A DNA stretch of 64,000 nt from Xiphias gladius (GCF_016859285.1 NC_053422.1:16029501-16093500), one strand, 5' to 3'; shown: positions 48,460 through 61,761, counted from the first letter of the stretch. Numbers and translations are program-made. The notes: a model not told the origin generated them from the letters alone.

Positions 48460-51400
48460 ACCCAAAGACGAGTTGAATTAATGGCTTTTGCAAAACCGAT
48501 ACAGACATTTTTGGTATTGGTCCAGTTACAATTTATACTTTAAACTAAAGACTTCTTTCCACGTCTTCTAGGTGTAGCTCTTCATACGGATTACATCGTA
48601 CTGACTTAGTTTATGCAAGATTTACATAAATATGTAGTGTGAAGAGGGACATCTTCTGGCCACTTTGAACATATCCTTGCCAGGTAAAATATTCTTTCCA
48701 ACCCATATCAGCTGTTGTCAGCTTCTTTTTTTCACACATTTCCTCAAAGACATTTCATTTTTAGTTCTGAACTTAATTTTGAGGTCAATTCCCCTCATCA
48801 ACAACAAAATTGTGGCTATAACCCTATGGTTTACCCTTCAGAAAATTACAGAACCACACATAATACAACCTACATCTCTCTCTCTTGTTGGTTGGTTCAG
48901 TGTTTTTCAGCCGGCTCCTTATGAAAATGTTTTACTTTCCTTGGCGCAATCTGTCTGATGACTTTAGTTCTGAGAAACAAAACACTTCAGCTCTCACTGG
49001 GTTTAAATACTGTCCTATGAGAAACATTCAACCTTCAAAAAACAGAAGTGGGTAAACTGAGGGCAGGTCAATAAACTGTGACTGTTTTCTTAAATATTCA
49101 GCAGTAGATATCATTACAATTCAACACAAGCCATCATAGCAGAAGTTACTTTTTGCTGCATTATTCATTATGGTTTATGTGCTTCTTAAAAGTTAACTCT
49201 ACTACCCACCCATCCACTTTACACTACTAGCAGAGATGGGCTCTGTTTTTGAGTTATCTTTTGTCAGGTTGTTGCTTATGATAGAGGAAATAAAGAACAG
49301 AGGGGATTAGAAAACTCATTTTCTTCTTCAATATTCCATGCTAGATTTCAACTTTAACTGCCACATTTTGTGATGCAACAGGTGTCTTGAATGTTACACA
49401 TATGAGAGCTTTCCTTTGTATATCCAAGTCAGCAGGGTTCAGCCATCTTTTTAGCCTACTAGCGTTGGGACAATGTGGCCTCCAAACTGCTGAGTGGGCT
49501 CTTTCAAACCGCAGAAAGGTCAGCTTTCAATTTAGTGTGACTGGTGTTATAAAAGGGGGAAAAAAAATCTAGCAGTAAGTTTTAAGCCATCGACTCAGTA
49601 ATCCATAAACCTACTGCTGTTGAAGCTGTTGATGTAGATGCAAATTATTGGGAGAGATGCTGGGTGAGCTATGTGTGAGCCTAAGATTTTAGTACGAGCA
49701 CGGTTTAAGTATAGTGTGGCTGTTATTAAAGGTTATAGGTCACTCTGCAATACAACAATTAACTGCTGAGCTTTCTGTAGATGTGGCAGTTCATATTCCA
49801 TGAAATATCTGATTTTGTCAGAGTTTTCTTTTAGACATCAGAAAAGGAGATGCAGAAAAACATTACTAGCACACATTTTATACTCACTTCACAACCACCT
49901 ACATAATAAAATATTTGCACCTAAAAAGTTACTGTTCACTGTCAATGCTACATTTATGTTAATGTATTGAAGTACATGTACTGTATATGCAATATTATAT
50001 GTATTATAGTTTTAGTCCTATCTGCCATTGAACCCCTATTATTAGAAAAATTTAGAAGCAATGGATGAGAGTTGTTGCATGTCTGTTTTTTTTTTTCATT
50101 TCTTGTACGCACTGGCAGAAGAGAAAAATTGTATAATATGCCCTCTGAAAATCAATGCACTATTTTGTTTCTACCCTGGGAGATCTTTAAAACACATTTT
50201 AAACAGGTTTCAACACACAATTTTACTTTTAATGAACATATGGAACTTCAGGTCTGATGTGTCACTTTTCCTGAAATGTCTCAATTTCCATTTTCACTAT
50301 TTTCCTAAGTATGTATATTAAAGGTTTATTTACAGAGCGTATTAACTAGAAGGATGTGGCAGTAATGTCCAAATTTAGAGGCAAAAATGGCTGATATATA
50401 AGAGACAAAATATTTGGACACTAAGCCTGACATATTTGCTTTGTCAATGGAAGATCTACAAAGAAGCAACCTACATTTTTCTTTTACGTGGAACAGTGAA
50501 AGAATACTTGGGCCTGTACACATTTAGACCACTAGATGACAGCATTGGTTAGTCAAAAAATGAATGACTTCTGCAGTCTCTCACTTATTGTTAAATCATG
50601 TCCCTGGAGCTTCTGTTTTTGTAATGCTCGATGGGACACTCAGAAGTCAGGTCTTGTGTATTTGTCGTACTAATTGTGGCATACAGTTTGTTAGACTTTA
50701 TTAGGTTGCCATATGCCGGATATTAGTCATTGTCTTCAGTGAATTGTGATTATTTTTGTCTGAACAAACATCTGTTTGTGCATGAAGCAACAAGCCCAAG
50801 GATTATCCCTTTGGTATTACCCACCTCTGGTGAACTGTGAGAATGGGAGGATGTGGGTGTAGTTTTTGTCAGTATTTGGCACTTTCAGGATGGCTACATC
50901 ATGGAGAAAAAGTGATATAGCAGTTCGTGCAACTGACTGCCTCCAAAATTGTCCAGCACCTGTATCAGTGCCAATTCATCACCATCTGTCGACCATCAGA
51001 GCTGTAATGATCTGTCGCTTGGAAATGGATGGCGCTTGCAGTGCTGTTGATGGGAGCTGTACTGGCCACTGCCTCATTTCACCTGGTCGTCACACAAAAG
51101 CATTCAGAAGAGCATTCAGAAGAAGGTTGGCAGGTTGTTGAATCCCCAGGATTTTAGCTAAATCCGACAAAAGAGAGGAATCTTTAATCACAGTGGCAGT
51201 AAGGAATACAACCAACATAAGAGGTTATATCAGGGTTTTCAACCTTTTTTAGCCAGTGGCAAAATTTTTTGGTAAAACAAATTCAAATATTCCCCTAAGT
51301 TTTAAGTTTTTATTCTCTTTTTTGTATTGCAAAAGTAATACTGTATTTTAAATATATAACAGATAAATCAACAACTCACAGATCATGATTGTTTTTATCA

Positions 51401-54400
51401 ATAATGATAATAAGTTTTTATATGATCACAACTCAGTTGGCTTTCTCATTTTTATTGTTACTCTGTATATTTTGTACATACTTGTATGTTTTTACTCTGC
51501 TGTATGCGCTTTATTAGTACATACTCAGATATTTTACTGAACTCATGTTTCAATGCACCAATACACTTTGTTTAATGTTTAATGTTCATTGTTTAATTTT
51601 TATGTCTTTTATATTTTGTTTGATATTTTGTCAGGTTTTGTACCTAGGTCCTGAATAAATAAAATTTCATGTAAAATGTATTTTTGTATAGTTGGAAAGA
51701 CAAATAAAATTAATTTAAACTTTTTAACAGTATTTACACACTCAAAACTGTACCTTCTGAATTACATAGTAAGTGGATTCTGCTGTTTGTCGGGTAAATC
51801 TATATGGTGTAGCCGGATGTCTTCAGTTCCCCTTATACTTAGTGTATCACTTATTATTCACTTGTATGTAATTGTTATGCCTATTTGGCTGCCCTTTCCT
51901 GAATATTACACTGTGCTCTGTATTGTATCAACACTGACCTGAGTGTCACCTGACCAGAACAACGAGTAAGACAGAAACACTGTGTCTGTGTGTGTTTGGT
52001 GTAGATGCACGTGAGAGAGTTATCGAGAGTGTGACCCAAAACAGATGCCACCAGGTTCAAGGGACTCGATTTTCCCATCTGTGGCCATCTGCTAAAGTAG
52101 AGTTGTGGGGAGAGAGGGGTGAGTGAAGGTGGAAGGAGGGACTCTCAGGGGCTGTCAAGGACACAGTCTTGATTGACATCACTAAGAAATGTGAGTGGGG
52201 TATGAAGACAGAGGGAGTCACGATGCATCCAATCAGACACCTGTAGAAAGAGGCGGGAAGTAACATTATCAGACACTGAGGTTGTGAAACCTCTTGGCTG
52301 CATATCGGGGAGGACTACCATCCCTGACCTGTAAAAGTTAGTCAGACACAAATGACTAACAATGCTGAAACATAAAACAAATCAAACCTCTGGGACATCT
52401 GTTTCCGTGACTCTTGTAACCTTGCTGTCACTGATGGGTTAAAGCTTCAATGCTTCTCCTCCCATGAAATCTTCATTTGCTCCTCAGTGTGTGCAGTGCA
52501 ACTCTCAACACATGAGGAAACCTTTGAACTCCTCAGAGGGAATTAAGAAGCAGTTATTCTCTGCTGACCAACTAATCTGTGACTCAGTTTGTGTCTGTCT
52601 CTCAGGCTCTCTTTCTCTGTCCTCCCCAGTGAAAGAGAGGATCATAATCGTCATCACTTCAATAGCTTGTTTAGGACTTAAACCAATCTTCTTAGGATGT
52701 GCTGTATGGGTATGAGAATGTGCAGCTGTTGGTGTCTGGCAGCCATCTACTGCACTACTGTGAGTTTTTGGTTCTGGGACAAGTGCAAAGATTTGGGATT
52801 GCAGTGGCAGGGGTGTTTGGATGTGAGTATGTTTCGTTGCAAATCTCAGGGTTGACATTCTTGTCACATCCCTGGCTCTCTTACTACTTTCCACAGAGGC
52901 AGAGGGAGATTTAAGGATCTGTGTCCTAATATTAAGTGGATTAATCAGGAATGGAGAGTCAAGGTTGTCATAAATATAAATGAGGTCTTTTGAGGCATAG
53001 GGTGAGACATGCTTCATGTCCACACAGTGTAGGCTATTAGGAGTTTATCAGTGCAGTGGATTAAGACCAATAACCTCAATTTAGAGGCCAGGACACACAG
53101 TCAATCTTAATGATGCATTGGAAAGGGGTTAAACCCAAAGGTAATATGGACCAGCTGGCCTGCCTACATCACTCACTGACCCAGGGCATAATCCAATTGT
53201 CTTTCACGCCTCAGGGAGTGAAGAGTTCAATGTATTTTGCAGATTAAGTAAACTGTTTTTTCCCTTATTTTCCGTTTCTGTAATATATGTTGACTAATAA
53301 ATATGAAAAGAAAGTAAGCATTGCTTGAGCAAACAATGTGCTAGCTGTCAATGTTAGCCTGGATGATAGTGCTGAGTTCCAGTTTACACATCCAGCTGAT
53401 AAAGCCTGGATGCCACCCATCACTCCCCAAGGAGAGATTACTAGATGCTCCCATCAATCTCACAACTTTCTCAGGGGATGATGGTATTTCCTTTTTTTGC
53501 CAGCAATCTTTGATGGAGAAATGAAATACATGTAAACATTTGTACATGCAGAAAAACATATATATACATGCAATGCTTGCCATGTGCATAAACACTGTGA
53601 TTCTTTATCTGATGGCTGTGCTCCTTTAGCTCTTAGCAGAATCAACGAAAGATAGAAGGACTGGTTTGACTCTATACCAGAACAAGTCCCCATTCATTTA
53701 CTGTTGTGGTATCCCTGGGCACCAGAGAAGGAGAGGTCTTGGTTGTCACTCCCCAGTAAAATCAAGTTTTTATAGCAGCGAGTCCAGTAATCCATGCCAT
53801 CATTCATGCAGTGCAGCTTTAAACCAGTCTGAAAACATTATATCGCAACCACAGCCATGACAACCTTACAGATAGACTGATAGGGAAAGGAAGATGGGAA
53901 GAGGGAATGAAACAGGGTAGAAAGATAGTGGAAAATCTATTGTCTTTGAGCAGCTTTAATCGAATTGACTACAGAAAGGGCATTATCAGTTCAATGGATT
54001 CAATACAGCATATTAAATGAAGACAAAGACATGGCTGGCAAGGCGAACTTACTCTGAAGGATGAAGATGGGAATGATCAAAAGTCAATGCCATTTGGGTG
54101 ACATGCAAACGTCTCAGAGTGAGATTATTTGTACAAAACTCTGCGTAATTCACATTCACCCTAGTATAACTGAATAATTGTGTGGGTCAAAATGCTTTTA
54201 AAACTGGAGCAGTTTTTCTTTAGGACTGTGCTCAAGTCAAAATATGCAGCCTATGTGTGTGTGTGAATCTGCTCTGGTGCATGCCAGCATGTCAGTTGTA
54301 CAGTATGTGTGTCTGCTGCTAGCACATGTAGACTGCTGTTGCTGAAATTAGGATAATGAATGGGCAGAATGTTACAAGGAGCTTTAAATTTATTCAGACA

Positions 54401-54700
54401 AACACTGTGGAACTGTCACAGTAAAACCAAACGCTTTTCAGCTCGTAACATCACCATTTCATTAGCATTTCAAAATGATGAAAAACAAGACTGAAAATGT
54501 GTTCACCATGCTTGCATGGAGAGACAAAGAAGTCTAGCTACAGTGACGACGGTGAACTTCACACGTCAGTTTATTTAAATGCAATTTGACAATGTCACAT
54601 AGCAATTCATTGTACTGGCTTGGATATAAGATTTCTGTCTTACAAGTAAACTATACATTCATAAAAGCAAGAAAAAGATTTGCAAATATGGTTATTTTGT
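48460..54700. other. Gene-poor spacer right of etf1
   Basis: No supported coding exon. A TCAGGGTTTTCAACCTTTTT word at 51,229-51,248 is typical of old interspersed repeats. A CTCF-like CCACTAGATGACAG with one mismatch lies at 50,529-50,542. Frames such as 50,866-51,141 (+) and 52,505-53,023 (-) show no domains. Confidence 0.5.
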
Positions 54701-54761
54701 ATTGTGTTTCTAAAGAGCTGTAAAATGTTTGTGTTTTTGTATCAGTTTGAATGTGTACATT

Positions 54762-54905
54762 TGTGTGTGCCTATAGCCCCAGTCAGGACCATTGCGTAGC
54801 CAAAGAGTAGGACAGCAGCCAGCAAGACATGGTACATCACTGACGACATCTTGAGAGGGTAACGGGGGATGACCAGGTTGACTGCGAAGCTCAGAGAAGA
54901 GGAAG
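54762..54905 (-). other. Unidentified hydrophobic coding-like segment
   Basis: On minus, after a pyrimidine tract and a possible acceptor CTTCGCAG, a stop-free frame with C/G-ending codons reads NLVIPRYPLK, then MSSVMYHVLLAAVLLFGYAM and VLTGAIGTHKCTHSN, then TGA. From the Met (context CTCAAGATGT) it would be a 35-residue single-pass or signal-peptide-like peptide. A donor-like T|GTACAC after THK could extend it. It looks more like an exon than its surroundings, but I recognise no family. Confidence 0.3.
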
Positions 54906-55437
54906 AGAAATGACCTTATTTGTCTCTTAAATGAGTGAATCAATATCTAACATTCAAACACACAAAAGAGAAATTGATGGAATTGAGCCAGTGAAAGAGG
55001 AGTGCCTTGTAACAGACGTCAGTAATACCTAGATGGAGGTAAAGACTAAGTGAAGAGGAAGATCATCAAGAGGGAGAGAAAAGCCCGAGATAGATGGGAA
55101 AGGAGAGTGTAAAATGTAAAAGTGGGAAAAAAAAACTTAAGGACTAATTAAAATTTTGCAGGAGGACTTTAATTCTGCTTGACAGACAGGAGCAAGTGCA
55201 ACCCTGACTGACTGACTGAAAGTAAGATTTATTTACAGCTAGATTTACCATAACTACTGTTCTAATTTTGAATACTGCTAACATTGTGCCTATCAATCAA
55301 TTCATTTTTGTGGCAGGCACAAAATTATTTATGTACCATTTTTTGTAGTAGGCTACTCTTCTAATTTTACAAGACAAGCAGTATTTTCTTGCTAGAGTAG
55401 AATTCTAGTGAAATAACAGTTCTATTTGGTAAAGGAA

Positions 55438-55637
55438 CTAAATTTATATGGCACTTCTATGCAAAGCACTTAACAGTTTGCCCTCTCACTCATCCATTCG
55501 CACACACTGATAGCAGCCCTAACCATAACCATTTAGAGGTCGGCTCAAGAACACTTCAGTATGTAGTCAGGAGAAACCGGGGGTTGAACATTCAACCCTG
55601 TGATTAGTGGAAGACCTGATCTACCTGACTCACAGCA
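55438..55637 (-). mobile_element. tRNA-derived SINE, same family as at 22.9 kb, minus strand
   Basis: On plus, the complement of the SINE is read: AATTTATATGGCACTTC with CAAAGCACTT (tail), AAGAACACTTCAGTATG, AGTCAGGAGAAACCGGGGGT (body) and TTGAACATTCAACC...GAAGACCTGATCTACCTGA (tRNA-like head). It is highly diverged. Orientation is opposite to the copy at 22,852-23,128. Confidence 0.75.
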
Positions 55638-55649
55638 GAGTAATTCTAC

Positions 55650-56296
55650 TCAGTAAAGGTTTCATTACATTTTCATCCAGTGTTAATAATGATAAGATAC
55701 TCATCCAAATGCATTTGCTATCAGCAGACACATCACTTCATAGTGAACTTCACATGAACTAAAGATGGTGCTTTAGATTCTTTAAGGAAAAGACGAACCG
55801 TGTCCTGTATGACAGCTGTCTATCAGAGAGGAAGAGATTAAACACTGCTGTGCTTGTACTGCATAAGATATTCCAAGTTTAATGCGGCAGTAGACAAGTT
55901 TTTCAGGTACAAAATCTCCTGGGAAAATGAAGGCTCGATTAACGGCATAGAGAAAGTGCTTCTGCCATTGCGCACCCAAAGCAGGTAGAGGATAGTGCTT
56001 TTGTTTTCCCACGTAGCTATTGGTAGCTTTCCCCAGGCAGTGGAAATGGTGAACGGTGGAACAACCGAAGCAACTGTGGAAACTCGACCCAACAAAAATA
56101 AAAAGAGCCCCGCTGTTGGAGGAGGCAAATTGCTGCTTTAATATGATGGTCCTTACAATAGGGACTACTAAGAGGTAACTAGTTCTTCTTAGATATGTTA
56201 TTAATCTATAACGGAATCCAAAGACACAAATGTTGCTAACCTGAGCAATGTGAAAATATGATAAAGATTCTTCTAGCACATCAGGAGTAGCAGACT

Positions 56297-56330
<34 letters not shown>

Positions 56331-57640
56331 GAACTTGCTTCAGACAGGCATCAGACTACTAAAGAACAATCCTTGTTAGTCTCTTAGAATTTTCTCTGAG
56401 ACTTTGGTGCTGCAGCGTTTGTTTCTCTATTTTCAAAACCAACAGATAAACATTGTTTCTGTTATTTCCCTTTAGGTCTGAGTGAAAACAGCTGCCTTTT
56501 CAAGGTTTTTAAGGAGATCAAAATTGGCGGCCTTGTTTATATAAAAAACATAAATTGGAGGGAAAAAAAGCAAAAAAAAAAAGAGAATATTTTTACAAGT
56601 GAATGTAGTGAAACTCTGAGTAGAGTTCTGGAGAGAAAGACAAAATATATATATGCAGCACTGTGATAGCAGTAACAAGCAGAAGCAGACAAAATAATCA
56701 CCATGATCATCATCAAGATAAATTGTGTTCCCTCTGCGTTTCTAATATGTATGGACAACTTGACCTAAACATCCAAATGGAAAAAAAAGTATGCTTAAAT
56801 CTGTCTGTTGGACTTTCTCCACCATTCAAGATCCCAATTACAGAAAAATACAAACATTTTCAGAACTGTGTCAGTGATGCATCAACACTGCAGAACCTTA
56901 AAAGGAGCCAAGCTGTGAAATACAGTAAAGAGAGTGAGTGTCTGATGCAAAGACAAAAAACATAAACCCGAATTTGTCCTTCCTGGAAGAAACATAAAAT
57001 ATTTATCACCTTATGTACAGTAAACTAGCTCTTCCGGCCACACTAAGTGAGACCACAGGATCTCACCATGACACAAAGCCAAAGACAGGAGGCAGAAGCA
57101 GATTGAGGGTAGCAATCTTGACAAATAAAAGGCAGAAAAGTGAGAGAGAAGATAGAGTGAATGTCACATCACATTTTGGGTTGCAGCATGGTTGACAGGT
57201 AAGCAGTATTTGTCTTGTTGAAAGTTAGGGCCAAAATTTATCAACACAAAAATATGGACTAAAGCCAAGGTAGATGGAGACACAAGGTGCACTTGTTTAA
57301 TGGCTGCTGGTGGAGCAGTGATGTACCAGCATAGTAGAGGTTAAAGTCAGAAAAAGAAAAGAAATGTTAAACACTCAATACCATATCTTAGAATGGGACA
57401 ATTTATAAGAACTGATAAGCTAAATTCAGTGGAAGTTATTATCTTCTCTTCACCCCTTTGCGTGTTGGGTGGTGAGTTTGCTTGCTGGCTGTTTATGCAC
57501 TGTCCTCCCACAAGACACTCATCCACTCATCCTGTGAATGGAAGATTATTACGCACCCGTAAGTCTGTGGACCTGCTAAAATGGCTTCAGATCTGTGCTG
57601 AGAGAACAGAACCAGAACCGGCTGGCTATTGGCAGAGTAG
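55650..57640. other. Spacer with one long anonymous ORF
   Basis: A 165-codon minus-strand frame at 55,782-56,279 overlaps a second 96-codon frame but shows no domain. A (GA)n repeat occupies 56,299-56,327. Nothing else is supported. Confidence 0.4.
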
Positions 57641-57651
57641 ATGGGGCAGAG

Positions 57652-60600
57652 TTACCAAACATATCCAGATTCACTGTTCTTCTCTGTGTCCTCATTGTCC
57701 TCAATAGCTCCTTGGGGGTGGATCTGGTTCTGCTGCTGTTTCTGTTTGCTTCACTCTTTCTGTGATGACTCCTCTTCTCGGTCAACAAAGAGAGTGTCAT
57801 CACCCCCGCTGCCAAAATCCCCTGATGCCTCCTGCTCCTCATCTGCAGGAAAATAAACACAGACAATAATGCATGAACTGACAAAGTGGCTGGCAGGTTG
57901 CCTTAGATTGTTCAATCTTTTTTACGCTATAGCCGTTATGGGGGTGAGGTTTGGGTAGAGTTTCAGCTGAAAGGTTAAAAAACAGGAACCCCTAAGATTA
58001 AAATGCAATCCAACATACACAACAAACTAGAGCCTGAAAAATCAACACTTCTCTGACACAATGGCAGCAAAACTTTTAAATTTCACAAAGGAAGAATTTA
58101 TCACAGTGCAATTTTACTTGATTGCATTATAAAGTATAAAATTCCTGCTGTTTTGTTCACCTGATGAAAAATGCTCCTAGATCTCCTGGGAAGCATGTCT
58201 TTTCTATTAGTAAAAGATTTAACATGATTAAATAGCCTAAAATGTAGCTAAAATGGAGCACATCTCTAAACAAGATCCCACTGCAGACAGATTTATTTAT
58301 TTTTTTGTAATTAACACCGAATCAAATGGCTCCCTTTAACATGAGCATGCTATAACAGCCAATCTTACATGTATTAAACACCCGAGTCTGCAGCCTGATT
58401 CAGCTTTCTGGCATCCCTCAAAATGATGCAACTGCGAGCACACCAACTCACACACGCAGATTGAATGATGCCTACACAGCGTGACATTGTGGACAGCCAA
58501 AGAAAGCAAATGGCTGGCAGAGAAAAAGTTAACATCTATTATGCCAAAGAAAAACAGCTATTTTTCAGCAGCTGGTCAGGACCAAACAGGAAAAAAGTGA
58601 GTCGATTAGATTTGCATTCCGCAGGTGAGTAGCAATATCACGCCTTTCAGGATGTTCATGTAGCTTGTATCAGATGTGTAAGTAATGTTAGCAAAGTGTT
58701 TGCTTACATCTTGCTACAGCTATGTATATTTTTACTGTATGTGTAGGCTTGTGCCCTCTAGTGGTCCGTTGCCATATTTTTCCACACACCAACACTGGCC
58801 GGTTCTGCTGTGACACTGGGTCAGCTCGAAGTAGCCCTCCTCAGTACAGCAAGGGATAGAGCAGCCTTGAAACAAAGAGCACAGGAAAAAAAGGCAGACA
58901 AAAATATGAAAGGGAGGAATGTTTAGAATATTAAACAGGGAAAAATACAGAACAGACAGACATGCCTCTGTGCTCTACTCAGATCAAACTAAACTCCTGT
59001 GGCCAAAAGTATCATAGGTGGCAATCACTTATCACTGTGAAAGGAGAACAGCCATACATCTACTTAGAGGCAGCAAGTCAACTTCAATAACGTCTACACA
59101 TTTACGTACACTCACACTGACACAAAGGCCATCGCTCAGGCTGTGTATTGTTGTGAGAAGACTAATATGCTCAGTAATGGATGACTTTGGCTGATGGGAC
59201 CAATGTGAAAGATGTCAAATGTGCCTGTGGAACTAATTCCTTTAAATCTAAGAAATAAGAACATCAAATATAAAGTGTGATGTGTGATTTTATTGTGGGT
59301 GTAGCATCCAAGATGGGCATATTGTCCTTGGATAGAGATGAGTGTCTGACAGTTGTCACCCAGCTAAACTGACACGTGGGTCTCTTTCGATTCTGAGCCT
59401 GGATCATGTTTTTCGTTCTTTGGCAAGGAAGTCCTACAAACATGGTTTAACAAAACACTGAAGACACTGAAGACACTTTCATTGCTTTTTAGCTTTTAAT
59501 GATTCTGCTCACACCTCAAAAGTCATCCTCTTAACCCTGACAAAGTTTTTTTTTTTTTCCACAAACAAACTCTTTAAAATGTCTGTTTACAAAAACCTGT
59601 CCATGCTTATCAATTCTGTGTCATTTGTGAATTCTCCCTCCCTATTCCGTGTTGTACCTCGTTCCCTTTTCCCCATCATTCTCTCTGCATCAGGCTGCAG
59701 GAGGTGGTAAAATGTCTTACGTTTACATCACTTTCTCTCCAGCTCCCGCAGAGAATGTCCACTGACTATGTCCTATTTTTTGACACTGTTTGGTTGTGGA
59801 AATGAGTGCAAGTGGAAATTTGTACTCCAACATGTTTGTTCAATACACTTTAATTTCTTCCCCTTTTAAATGCTCCCCGCATCTCTTCAACCCCCAATGA
59901 CTTCATAATTCTCTCTGTCAGACTCTTGAAAACTCTCCCCCCTCCCTCACCTTCAGGTTTCTGGCAGCAGTCCCAGGAGTTGAGGAGGGGCTTCATGCGC
60001 AGCTCATACTTGTCCAGGTGAACGGCGCTCAGCTCTGATAGGTCCAGCAGGAGGTCAAAGTTCATGTCTAAATTGTTGAACATCCAGCCCAGTGAGTCCT
60101 TACAGATTGGCAAGATGGTGGTGTCAAAGTCTACAAACCAGTAGCAGACAGAGAGGGGTATTTGTGAGAAAAACAAAAACATTTACATGACTGACAATAT
60201 CCTGAGAAGTAGTATTTTATTTAGATCTGGTTGGTCTAAAATCTGGCTAAATCTTCAAAGTAAAACCAAGAATTTCCATAAACTTGCAGCTGAAAGCTAT
60301 GAAATGCATAAACATGCTGGTGTAATGTCTTTTGTTGATGTCAAGCAGATTTTACACATGAACATCTAGTCTAAACAAAAAGTCTGTAAGTAAACAGGGA
60401 AAACACTATTTCTGAAAGGTAATGGCAGGGCTTTGGACCAGGAAAATGGCATTTTGCAGTTTAAAAACATTTTTTTCAGGCTTGTATCCGTTTGGTCATT
60501 TGATGACTCACATTAACCCAAACAGCACATAAGAGTTATGTAGCAGGGGAGTCTGGCACAAACAATCAGGCAGAGTATTTGGGTGACACAGATTGCAAAA

Positions 60601-61650
60601 ACTGCAAGAGCTTTCACTCAAAGCAAGTCAAAGAAGCATGTTGTAAGATGCAGTCATTCTACATACTACTGTTTAAGTAGAAATTTGGGTAACTTGGGGT
60701 AAGAACTACAAATTGTATATCTGAAGGTACAAACAGTAGCAACAAGCAATAAGGTTTTTCACTCCAAAAGGAAACAATTCTGCAAATAGACTATGCTTAA
60801 AGTGCATATATGAAAGTGAATTCATTAGTTTAGTGCTTAAAATTTGACTTAAAAAATTACCCTGAATGAATGTGGACTGTGTGAGTGCTTTTAAAACTAG
60901 TAATTACATTACACAAAATATAGCAGGACCGATGTTAACATCACTTAATCTAAAGTGGAATGAGCAAGTGCCTGATGCCGAGTCTTTCAAACGTAGATTC
61001 TCGACCGATTAAAAAGCATACAGAGACAAAAAAACTCCCCAAACAAGACCTTTTTGTCATGCTGTCACACCACTTTTACTCAACCCTACTCCCACCCATT
61101 AAAATGACATGTTTTAGTTTTTAAAAACACTTCTTTGTCAAGTGACTTTTTAGTCCCTCCCTTTCCCTAAAAACAGAGATTGTTCACCACAACACTTAAC
61201 ATCAAGTGTAAACAGTAAATTGAAATTAGATGTAGAGGGCAGTAATGCAAAAATAAATTTCATGCAGTTATTACAATAAATAAATCAAGTGAAAAACGTT
61301 CCCCACATCTTTGCCACATCTATATAACATGTTTCTCCTCCAATGTTGGCTTGTAAGAAGTGGTATCCCAAATCAGTGTCTAGGTATTTTACCACTACAT
61401 CAAACAGGTTTTATTGGGGGCCACTGAAAAACTGAGAGTGACTTCAAAATGAGGGGAAGGGTTACAGGGCAGAAATTGGGGCAAAGCTTTACAGTCTCAG
61501 GTATACCAACAAACACACACACAGCAGATGTACTGTGTGCAGTTTTCCAGTGGCGGGACCAAAGCTGTCAAAGGATTTTAGGTGGAGAACTTTGAACCAG
61601 TTCTTCAGTCTGGAAGCCAGACTGTTGAGCACTGTGTCAGTGCAAGTTAC
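57652..61650 (-). pseudogene. spock1: Degenerating spock1 (testican-1) 3' half
   Basis: Testicans are extracellular Kazal/EC/thyroglobulin proteoglycans. Homologous segments on minus: about 61650-61534 (TDTVLNSLASRLKNWFKVLH, like human TDKELRNLASRLKDWFGALH); 60130-59951, EC domain (DTTILPICKDSLGWMFNNLD); 59433-59374, linker (LPCQRTKNMIQ, human LPCQNEMNRIQ); 58865 to about 58765, thyroglobulin type-1 (GYFELTQCHSRTGQCWCVEK); 57842-57652, tail (EEQEASGDFGSGG, human EEEQETSGDFGSGG). The EC-linker-thyroglobulin junctions keep phase. Damage: no in-phase donor or clear acceptor at the first segment, an EF-hand deletion, the thyroglobulin exon losing homology after KYGN and meeting TAA at 58,734-58,732, and an in-frame TGA at 57,753-57,751 before the tail. 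The first half of the gene is not in the window. An expressed, truncated paralogue remains possible. Confidence 0.7.
58751..58764 (-). promoter_or_regulatory. Perfect CTCF core motif
   Basis: On minus, CCACTAGAGGGCAC matches CCASYAGRKGGCRS at every position. It lies exactly where spock1 thyroglobulin homology ends. Confidence 0.5.

Positions 61651-61761
<111 letters not shown>

Noticed and set aside
52505..53023. A 172-codon minus-strand ORF
   Set aside because: No domain, no splice context, ordinary AT-rich composition; a chance frame.
55782..56279. A 165-codon minus-strand ORF
   Set aside because: Long for chance, but it shows no recognisable domain and overlaps a second open frame on the same strand. 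A decayed repeat is as likely as a gene, so I left it unnamed.
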